NCBI GenBank assembly: GCA_023150055.1
Contig: JAKLLP010000139.1
Span: 1-6,026 of the forward strand
Reading direction: 5' to 3'
Source: Gammaproteobacteria bacterium
GTDB taxonomy: Bacteria; Pseudomonadota; Gammaproteobacteria; Steroidobacterales; GCA-2729495
Length of the DNA: 6,026 nt
In this document: piece after piece, positions 1 through 4,596 of the stretch
Layout: every line of letters begins with the position of its first letter
Numbering within the stretch: position 1 is the stretch's first letter
The notes under the pieces: generated by a model
The model's database searches: none
The model's input: only the letters and a program-made list of their open reading frames with translations
What the model was told of the DNA's origin: nothing
Translations under genes and position numbers: made by a program

Positions 1-130
1 CCACTTCGGCTGCGTGCGGGGTAAAACCGGCGTTGATCGCGGCAAAGACGAGTAACGTCGCCGCGACGGCCAGCGCCAGTACCGGTAACCGTTCGCGAGG
101 GTCCCTGATCAATCTGTTGTCGATGTCCAT
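1..130 (-). CDS. N-terminal part of an unrecognised membrane-anchored or secreted protein, target of the sigma-54 promoter
   Basis: Reading leftward from an ATG at 130, 43 codons run open to the window edge, so the gene is partial and its C-terminus is outside. The N-terminus (MDIDNRLIRDPRERLP) is charged and is followed by about 18 hydrophobic residues (VLALAVAATLLVFAAINA), a signal anchor or single transmembrane segment. The charged start is long for a cleaved signal peptide, so an anchored protein facing the periplasm is more likely; there is no obvious AxA site. The start is well supported: a strong Shine-Dalgarno lies 7 bases upstream, and a sigma-54 promoter lies about 50 bases upstream of the ATG in the same direction. 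I do not recognise the family from this fragment. Being divergent from a sigma-54 activator, it is probably that activator's target. The opposite-strand frame over this stretch has no comparable start signals. Confidence 0.7.
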   Translation of the reverse strand, partial: MDIDNRLIRDPRERLPVLALAVAATLLVFAAINAGFTPHAAEV

Positions 131-137
131 TCGCTTA

Positions 138-144
138 CCCTTCC
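138..144 (-). promoter_or_regulatory. Ribosome binding site of the leftward gene
   Basis: On the minus strand GGAAGGG lies 7 bases before the ATG at 130. This is a close Shine-Dalgarno match at ideal spacing. It fixes the start of the partial leftward gene and contrasts with the rightward regulator gene, which has none. Confidence 0.65.
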
Positions 145-149
145 GTTCT

Positions 150-170
150 GCAACCCCACCCAGGGGTTAC
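150..170 (-). promoter_or_regulatory. Hairpin at the predicted 5' end of the leftward transcript
   Basis: AACCCC (152-157) and GGGGTT (163-168) form a perfect 6-base-pair stem around a 5-base loop. In the leftward RNA a G-U and a G-C pair at the base extend it to 8 pairs (150-170). The predicted sigma-54 transcription start is at about 171, so this stem would be the first thing in the message. It ends several bases before the ribosome binding site, so it should leave translation free; stabilising the 5' end is a reasonable but unproven role. Confidence 0.4.
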
Positions 171-181
171 ACTGTTGGAAT

Positions 182-198
182 TGCAGGAATCGTGCCAG
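182..198 (-). promoter_or_regulatory. Sigma-54 (RpoN) -24/-12 promoter for the leftward gene
   Basis: The minus strand reads CTGGCACGATTCCTGCA. This matches the sigma-54 consensus YTGGCACG-N4-TTGCA at every specified base except the first T of TTGCA, which is C. The invariant GG (196-195) and GC (184-183) have exactly the required spacing. Transcription would start near 171, giving a leader of about 41 bases before the ATG at 130. The site lies beside a gene for a sigma-54 activator and points to a gene with a good ribosome binding site, which makes a chance match unlikely. Confidence 0.85.
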
Positions 199-206
199 GC
201 AATGAA

Positions 207-241
207 TTGCAAAAAAAACAGTTAGTTAGGTCTATTTTTGC
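207..241. promoter_or_regulatory. A/T-rich spacer with two A/T tracts between the sigma-54 promoter and the putative activator sites
   Basis: In otherwise GC-rich DNA this stretch has an A8 run (211-218) and a T5 run (235-239). They lie inside a 7-base inverted repeat, GCAAAAA (209-215) and TTTTTGC (235-241). The tract centres are about 22 bases apart, close to two helical turns, which favours intrinsic curvature. Sigma-54 promoters need DNA looping between the activator site and the polymerase, often helped by IHF. I found no convincing IHF consensus, so curvature may do that work here. A weak TTGCAA/TCTATT promoter-like pair also falls here. Confidence 0.35.
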
Positions 242-244
242 CTT

Positions 245-258
245 CACGGAAATCCGTG
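245..258. promoter_or_regulatory. Inverted repeat, candidate upstream activator site 1
   Basis: CACGGA-AA-TCCGTG is a perfect 6-base inverted repeat with a 2-base centre. It lies about 74 to 87 bases upstream of the predicted sigma-54 start, a usual place for enhancer sites of sigma-54 activators. The left arm's TTCACGG recurs at 260-266, at the edge of the second repeat, so the two sites share a half-site. Binding by the adjacent Fis-type regulator is inferred from position only. Confidence 0.5.
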
Positions 259-262
259 TTTC

Positions 263-297
263 ACGGTAATTCGTTGGACAGAAAAACGAAATTCCGT
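263..297. promoter_or_regulatory. Inverted repeat, candidate activator site 2 overlapping the regulator's own promoter
   Basis: ACGGTAATTCGTT (263-275) and AACGAAATTCCGT (285-297) are inverted copies matching at 11 of 13 positions, separated by 9 bases. The outer arms repeat the CACGG/CCGTG core of the first inverted repeat. The site is about 92 to 126 bases upstream of the sigma-54 start. It also covers the proposed -35 and spacer and touches the -10 of the rightward regulator gene, so a protein bound here could activate leftward and repress rightward transcription. Confidence 0.45.
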
Positions 298-302
298 ACT
301 AT
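275..302 (+). promoter_or_regulatory. Probable sigma-70 promoter of the PAS activator gene, predicting a leaderless transcript
   Basis: TGGACA (275-280, 5 of 6 to TTGACA) and TACTAT (297-302, 4 of 6 to TATAAT) are 16 bases apart. Counting 7 bases on from the -10 gives a start at 309, the A of an in-frame ATG. No Shine-Dalgarno is visible before that ATG, which fits a leaderless message. The -10 is not strong, so this is a moderate call; a weak TTGCAA/TCTATT pair at 207-236 is the alternative. Confidence 0.4.
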
Positions 303-308
303 GTGCCT

Positions 309-2150
309 ATGGTGGACAACATCATCGATTACGCAGCCTTGCTGCGCCGCCTGCCGCTGCCGGTGGCGGTTCTCGATGGCGAGGGCCGGTTCCTCGACGT
401 GAGCGAGGAGTGGGAGCGCCGCACCGGCTACTCGATGGCCGAGCTGCGCGCGCTGCGTCCCGAGGACATCGCGACACCGGAAAGTGCCGCGCGCATCCGC
501 GAGGAGCACCTGCCCTGCTTTCGCCGCACCGGGCGGCTACACCAGGTGCCGGTGGAGTTCATCAGCAAGGACGGGCGGGTGCTGTGTTTTTTCACCACCA
601 CGGTGGCCGCCCAGGGCCCGGACCAGGCCGGTCGCCGTTATTCCATCTCGCTGTTCGAGGAGCCTTCCGACCGCAAGCGCCTGGAGCAGCGCTTCGTGGA
701 GCTCTACGAGTCGACGCCGGCGATGCTGCACACGGTGGATGCCGAAGGCCGCGTGATCGCGGTGAGCAATCATTGGCTGACCAAGCTCGGCTATCGGCGC
801 AGCGAGGTGCTCGGCCGCTCCATTCTCGATTTCATCGCCGTCGATGCCCGCCAGGGGCTGACTGACGAGCGGCTGCGCCAGCGCATCAGCGAAGGCGACG
901 TGCAGAACGTGCCGCGGCAGCTCCTCACGCGCGCTGGCGAGGTGATCGACGTACTGCTCTCCGCCAGGGCGGAGCGGGACGAGCAGGGCAGGGTGAAGCG
1001 GCTGCTGGTCGCGAGCAAGGACGTCACCGAGCGCAACCGGGCCGAGGCGAAGCTGCGCGAGGCCTATGGCGAGATCGCGAGCCTCAAGGAAGAGCTCGAG
1101 CGCGAGCGCGACTATCTGCGCGAGGAAATCAACACCTCCATGAACTTCGGCCGGATCGTGGGCGACAGCCCCGCCCTCGACGCGATGCTGGCGCGGATCG
1201 AAGCCGTGGCGCGCACGCCCGCGAGCGTGCTGATCGTGGGGGAGACCGGCTCCGGCAAGGAGCTGGTGGCCCATGCCATACACGCCCGCAGTCACCGCGC
1301 CGACCGGCCGCTCGTCAAGGTCAACTGCGCCGCAATTCCGGATGAGCTCTTCGAGAGCGAGTTTTTCGGGCACGTCCGCGGGGCTTTTACCGGCGCCCAT
1401 CGCGATCGGGTCGGCCGCTTCGAGCTGGCCGACGGCGGCACGATCTTCCTCGACGAGGTCGGTGAGATACCGCTGGCGCTGCAGGGCAAGTTGCTGCGCG
1501 TACTGCAGGAGAAGGAATTCGAGAGAGTGGGCGACGACCACACGCGCAAGGTCGATGTCCGTGTCATTGCCGCGACCAACAAGGACCTCGGCAAGGCGGT
1601 GGAGGCCGGCGAGTTTCGCGAGGACCTTTATTACCGGCTGAGCGTGTTCCCGGTGGAGGTGCCGCCGTTGCGCCGGCGTGGCGGCGATGTGGTGCAGCTT
1701 GCCCGCCACTTCCTCGAGCAGGTCTGCCGGCAGTTCGGCAGGCCCTGCCCGGAACTCACCGAGACCCAGGTCGGCGCGCTGCGACGCTATGACTGGCCCG
1801 GTAACGTGCGGGAGCTGAAGAACGTGATCGAGCGCGCCGTGATCCTGTCGACCGGCGGCACGCTGCGACTCGACCTGTCACTGAGCGAGGCGGACGCCAG
1901 CCTGGTGTCCGCCGCGGCCACGACGCCGGAGCCGGGTGCCGCGCCCTATGTCACCGACGCCGAGATGCGCGAACGCCAGCGCCAGAACCTGCTCGCCGCG
2001 CTGCAGGCAGCCGGGTGGCGCATATCCGGCAAGGGTGGCGCCGCGGAGCTGCTCGGCATCAGGCCGACCACGCTCGCCGATCGCATGCGCACGCTCGGCC
2101 TCGAGCGGCCGCCCCGGCGCGGGCGGCGCGGGCGAAAAGGCGCTGCATAG
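309..2150 (+). CDS. Sigma-54-dependent transcriptional activator with two PAS domains and a Fis-type HTH
   Basis: This is a bacterial enhancer-binding protein that uses ATP hydrolysis to open sigma-54 promoters. Numbered from the ATG at 309 (613 residues): PAS 1 about 6-118; PAS 2 about 131-243, ending in the typical KDVTERNRAE; coiled coil about 245-276; AAA+ domain about 279-515; helix-turn-helix about 558-598; basic tail RRGRRGRK. The AAA+ domain has Walker A GETGSGKE (311-318), the sigma-54 contact loop GAFTGA (358-363), Walker B GGTIFLDE (376-383), sensor-I-region VIAATN (419-424) and WPGNVREL near 496-503. All are intact, so it should be active. The HTH (GKGGAAELLGIRPTTLADRM) resembles the FhlA/NorR type. 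There is no receiver domain, so control is probably by a ligand or redox signal through the PAS domains, not by a histidine kinase; the signal is unknown. An in-frame GTG at 303 would add two residues. The likely target is the divergent leftward gene, which has a sigma-54 promoter. Confidence 0.93.
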   Translation: MVDNIIDYAALLRRLPLPVAVLDGEGRFLDVSEEWERRTGYSMAELRALRPEDIATPESAARIREEHLPCFRRTGRLHQVPVEFISKDGRVLCFFTTTVAAQGPDQAGRRYSISLFEEPSDRKRLEQRFVELYESTPAMLHTVDAEGRVIAVSNHWLTKLGYRRSEVLGRSILDFIAVDARQGLTDERLRQRISEGDVQNVPRQLLTRAGEVIDVLLSARAERDEQGRVKRLLVASKDVTERNRAEAKLREAYGEIASLKEELERERDYLREEINTSMNFGRIVGDSPALDAMLARIEAVARTPASVLIVGETGSGKELVAHAIHARSHRADRPLVKVNCAAIPDELFESEFFGHVRGAFTGAHRDRVGRFELADGGTIFLDEVGEIPLALQGKLLRVLQEKEFERVGDDHTRKVDVRVIAATNKDLGKAVEAGEFREDLYYRLSVFPVEVPPLRRRGGDVVQLARHFLEQVCRQFGRPCPELTETQVGALRRYDWPGNVRELKNVIERAVILSTGGTLRLDLSLSEADASLVSAAATTPEPGAAPYVTDAEMRERQRQNLLAALQAAGWRISGKGGAAELLGIRPTTLADRMRTLGLERPPRRGRRGRKGAA

Positions 2151-2164
2151 AGGCTGCCGGCGCC

Positions 2165-2170
2165 TATAAT
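2165..2170 (+). promoter_or_regulatory. Perfect -10 element predicting a leaderless phosphatidyltransferase transcript
   Basis: TATAAT sits in a 26-base gap of otherwise GC-rich sequence, and 7 bases on from its end is exactly the A of the ATG at 2177. No Shine-Dalgarno is present in the gap, and no good -35 hexamer is visible at the right distance. Together this suggests transcription starting at or next to the start codon. It gives the lipid gene pair its own promoter, separate from the upstream regulator. Confidence 0.55.
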
Positions 2171-2176
2171 CACCGC

Positions 2177-2821
2177 ATGGCAAACCTCGTCACGTTGAGC
2201 CGTTTGCTGCTGCTGCTCGTGGTCATCGGGATCGCCTACCAGGCGCCATCCTGGTGGCAGTTCCTGAACGTTCCCCTGCTGATCGTCGTGTTCGTCACCG
2301 ATGGTCTCGACGGCTACATTGCCCGCCGGCGCGGCGAGGAGAGCCTCTTCGGCGCGATGTTCGACATCGCCGGCGATCGCATCGTCGAGCTGACGATGTG
2401 GATCGTGCTGGCGGATCTCGACCTGGTGCCGGTCTGGGTGCCGCTGGTCTTCGTCATCCGCGGCAGCATGGTCGACGCCATCCGGGCCAGCCAGACCGCC
2501 AACCGTCGCCAGAGTCCATTCGCGATGATGCAGTCCCCGCTCGGCAAGTGGCTGGTGGCCGGGAAGTTCATGCGCATCTTCTACGCGGTGCTCAAGGCGC
2601 ATGCCTTCTGCTGGCTGCTCTTCATTCAGCCCATGCCCGCGCTGCTGCCGGATTTCTGGTCGCAGTGGGGCGGGCTGATGGCGGGCATCGGTGCCGTGCT
2701 GGTGTACCTGTCCGTGGCCATCTGCCTCGCGCGCGGCCTGCCGGTGATCGTCGAGTTCGTCTACCAGGAGCGGCATACGATCCTCGGCAAGCTGATGCCG
2801 CAGCACTCCGGCCGGCACTGA
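2177..2821 (+). CDS. CDP-alcohol phosphatidyltransferase family membrane enzyme
   Basis: The 214-residue inner-membrane protein carries the full family signature D(x2)DG(x2)AR(x8)G(x3)D(x3)D: D42, D45, G46, A49, R50, G59, D63 and D67, the metal-binding and catalytic residues. Family members transfer a phosphatidyl group from a CDP-linked lipid to an alcohol, as in phosphatidylglycerophosphate synthase (PgsA). The NLVTLSRL start resembles the PgsA-type N-terminus, and hydrophobic helices lie around 8-20, 30-41, 71-96, 132-142 and 163-185. The ATG at 2177 is chosen because the signature and first helix follow in normal register; upstream codons overlap the regulator gene. The next gene, 3 bases on, encodes a phosphatase of the kind that would remove the phosphate left after such a transfer. 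Phosphatidylglycerophosphate synthase is the first guess, but the FDIAGDR segment differs from classical PgsA, so the acceptor alcohol (glycerol-phosphate, inositol-phosphate or other) is not settled. Confidence 0.88.
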   Translation: MANLVTLSRLLLLLVVIGIAYQAPSWWQFLNVPLLIVVFVTDGLDGYIARRRGEESLFGAMFDIAGDRIVELTMWIVLADLDLVPVWVPLVFVIRGSMVDAIRASQTANRRQSPFAMMQSPLGKWLVAGKFMRIFYAVLKAHAFCWLLFIQPMPALLPDFWSQWGGLMAGIGAVLVYLSVAICLARGLPVIVEFVYQERHTILGKLMPQHSGRH

Positions 2822-2824
2822 ACC

Positions 2825-3547
2825 ATGGGACTGGCGATCTTCGACATCGACGGCACCCTCGTTCGCGGTCCGAGCACCGAGAAGCGGTTTTTCCTGGAAC
2901 TGCTGCGCCGGGGCCGGGTCGGGCCGCGCCAGGTCGCGGGGTTCCTCTGGTTCCTGCTGCGCTACCTGCCTCGTTATGGCCGGCATGTGTTCAAGAAGAA
3001 CAAGGCCTACCTCGCCTGGCTCCCGGAGGACGAGATCCGCGCGCTGGTGCCCGGCTGGGTGCGCGGCGGGCTCGCGGGCGCGTGGTTCGCGCCCTGCGTC
3101 GAGCGGCTGCGCCAGCATCAGAGGGCGGGGGACACGGTCGTGCTCGTTTCCGGGACGCCGCAGTTCGTCGCCGAGGGCATTGGTGCGGCGCTTGGTGTCG
3201 AGCGGGTCATCGGCAGCGGCTGCGTGGTCGAGGATGGCCGCTTCCGCGCCCGTCCGCCGCTGAACCACCCTTTCCGCGACGAAAAAAATGACATTCTCGC
3301 CATGCTGCTGCGTGAGTACCGGGCCGATGCCGCGGCGACCGCAGCGTACGGCGATTCGATCTACGACCTGCCGCTGCTGGTGGCGGTAGGCAGGGCCGTC
3401 GCCGTGCGACCCGATGAGCAGTTGCTGATGATCGCGCAGGCGGCCGGCTGGGAAGTGCTGGGCCCGGTCCGGGAGGGCTGGTGGCGGCGGCTGAAGCGCG
3501 GGAGCCTGCTGGCCGGATTACGGAACCGCCTGAACCAGCAGCGCTAG
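2825..3547 (+). CDS. HAD superfamily subfamily IB phosphatase
   Basis: The 240-residue protein has all HAD motifs: motif I DIDGTL with nucleophile D7 and acid/base D9, motif II SGT (109-111), motif III lysine (K154 in RDEKND), and motif IV YGDSIYDLPLL with D177 and D181. The helical cap between motifs I and II (about 15-100) and the overall layout fit subfamily IB, which includes phosphoserine phosphatase and the phosphatidylglycerophosphate phosphatase PgpC. It begins 3 bases after the phosphatidyltransferase stop, with only a weak Shine-Dalgarno, so translation is probably coupled. That pairing suggests it dephosphorylates the product of the transferase, though phosphoserine or another phosphomonoester is possible. 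A hydrophobic stretch at 40-47 and a basic C-terminus (RRLKRGSLLAGLRNR) could help it sit on the membrane. Its last 30 bases overlap the convergent DUF3187 gene. Confidence 0.85.
   Translation: MGLAIFDIDGTLVRGPSTEKRFFLELLRRGRVGPRQVAGFLWFLLRYLPRYGRHVFKKNKAYLAWLPEDEIRALVPGWVRGGLAGAWFAPCVERLRQHQRAGDTVVLVSGTPQFVAEGIGAALGVERVIGSGCVVEDGRFRARPPLNHPFRDEKNDILAMLLREYRADAAATAAYGDSIYDLPLLVAVGRAVAVRPDEQLLMIAQAAGWEVLGPVREGWWRRLKRGSLLAGLRNRLNQQR
3506..3541. other. Inverted repeat across the tail-to-tail gene overlap, weak candidate terminator
   Basis: CTGCTGG (3506-3512) and CCAGCAG (3535-3541) are perfect 7-base arms around a 22-base loop. The loop contains the leftward gene's stop (3518-3520), and the rightward stop (3545-3547) follows the right arm. 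There is no T run on either strand, so it is not a standard intrinsic terminator. I list it because it is symmetrical over the place where two opposing transcripts must end; it may be chance. Confidence 0.2.
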
Positions 3548-4558
3548 TTCCACCGCGAAATCCGGCGCGGTATCCGTGCGCAGGTCTTCGAACACCCCAA
3601 GGCGCAGCCCGTAACGCGGACCGAGACGCCAGAGCGCGCCGGCACCGAGCTGCAGCGCGCTCTTGCCGAGCGGTGCGAGCCTGCTCTCGTAGAGTCCGCC
3701 GTGGCCATCGAGGCCGAGCAGCAGGTCGATGCCCGGGGTGGCCGACCAGGCGAGTGCGAGCTCGTAATACATGACGCGGCCGGAGGCTGGCGGCAACGCC
3801 AGGTCGATGTCCCCGGGCCAGAGCAGGCCGGCGCCCAGCATCCAGGCCAGTCGTGATGCGCTGGCTGACCCGAGCCGCAGGCCCGCTGCGAGATCCGTAC
3901 CGTCGTTGCCGGTGAGCCGGTCGCTGTCGCCGGTCGGCAGGTCGATATCGGCCGTGAAGTCGAGGCGCAGGCGGGGTTCCTCGGGCCGCCCGGCGCCGAG
4001 CAGGCGCACTACCGCCGCGCCGTGCAGATCGCCTGCTCCCGATGTCGAGCGGTCGCGACGATACTGCTCCACCCCATCGCGGGCATAGACGAAGCGCAGG
4101 TCATTGCGCGGCAGCGAGGGTCTTATGCCTTCGGAAAGCCCGAAGGCGTCATGCCAGCGATCGATGGCCCGATCGAGAAAACCGCCGCCCGTGACCACCC
4201 ACGGCACCTCCAGGCCGAGGCTCACGCGGGTGTTCACCCGCCGCTGCACACGCAGTGTCACCGTATGGGTCTCGCCGTCGAGCAGCAGCGCCTCCGCGCC
4301 GGAGGCCGCGCCGAAGGCGTGGTTGGCGACGGTCCAGGACAACTCGGCCCTGTCGCCCCCGAGGTCGGTCCAGCCGCTCGGCACGCCGAGGAGCATCGTG
4401 AATGGACCGCGCTCGCTCGCCGGCAACCGGCTGATGTCGGCCGCGGCCGTGGCGCCCGCGAGCGCCACGATGACCGTGCCGAGGCATGCGATACGCGGCG
4501 AGCCTCTTTTACGGCGCGAAGGTGCTGGACCGCTGTGCGAGGCTTTCGGCACAATCAT
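3518..4558 (-). CDS. DUF3187 family predicted outer-membrane beta-barrel protein
   Basis: The 346-residue protein begins with a basic n-region (RRKRGSPR), a hydrophobic core at about 23-39 and a likely signal-peptidase site after ATAAA40, so it should be exported. The rest alternates polar and hydrophobic residues with frequent glycine and short turns, as in outer-membrane barrels. GGGFLDRAIDRWHDAFGL (114-131) followed by a glycine/arginine turn, a GAGDL segment (154-158), LPTGDSDRLTG (187-197) and the ending EDLRTDTAPDFAVELALL resemble the DUF3187 family, whose function is unknown. The start at 4558 has a GGAAAG 11 bases upstream, rather far; the n-region is somewhat long, but no better in-frame ATG follows. 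It diverges from dacB with 38 bases between and overlaps the phosphatase gene by 30 bases at its 3' end. The family assignment is from remembered motifs and not a search. Confidence 0.75.
   Translation of the reverse strand: MIVPKASHSGPAPSRRKRGSPRIACLGTVIVALAGATAAADISRLPASERGPFTMLLGVPSGWTDLGGDRAELSWTVANHAFGAASGAEALLLDGETHTVTLRVQRRVNTRVSLGLEVPWVVTGGGFLDRAIDRWHDAFGLSEGIRPSLPRNDLRFVYARDGVEQYRRDRSTSGAGDLHGAAVVRLLGAGRPEEPRLRLDFTADIDLPTGDSDRLTGNDGTDLAAGLRLGSASASRLAWMLGAGLLWPGDIDLALPPASGRVMYYELALAWSATPGIDLLLGLDGHGGLYESRLAPLGKSALQLGAGALWRLGPRYGLRLGVFEDLRTDTAPDFAVELALLVQAVP
4526..4555 (+). promoter_or_regulatory. dacB: Possible dacB promoter inside the start of the opposing gene
   Basis: TGGACC (4526-4531, 4 of 6) and CACAAT (4550-4555, 4 of 6) lie 18 bases apart. 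They would start a transcript near 4562, about 35 bases before the dacB ATG. The whole element lies within the first codons of the leftward DUF3187 gene. On the other strand a CATTAT (4599-4594) is the only -10-like candidate for that gene, with no matching -35. Confidence 0.25.
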
Positions 4559-4596
4559 GGGCGTTCATTCTTTCCAACTCCCGGACGGCGTCAATA

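Noticed and set aside
201..241. IHF binding site in the A/T-rich spacer
   Set aside because: The best alignments to the IHF consensus have three or more mismatches at specified positions on either strand.
33..269. Rightward 78-codon open frame at the left edge
   Set aside because: It runs through the sigma-54 promoter and control region, has no ribosome binding site and is opposite a leftward gene with clear start signals.
537..1709. Long antisense open frame (390 codons) opposite the activator gene
   Set aside because: It lies entirely opposite intact PAS and AAA+ motifs; its translation is low-complexity, rich in His, Ala and Arg, the usual shadow of GC-rich coding sequence.
1946..3268. 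Long antisense open frame (440 codons) across the activator end, transferase and phosphatase genes
   Set aside because: It crosses three well-supported genes and their control gap, has no recognisable domain and shows shadow-like composition.
2254..3291. Rightward open frame of 345 codons in another frame over the transferase and phosphatase
   Set aside because: Its translation is Arg/Ala/Gly-rich with no motif, while the overlapped frames carry complete catalytic signatures.
4486..4596. Upstream extension of dacB to an earlier in-frame ATG
   Set aside because: It would place 37 residues before a clear signal peptide and runs across the start of the opposing DUF3187 gene.
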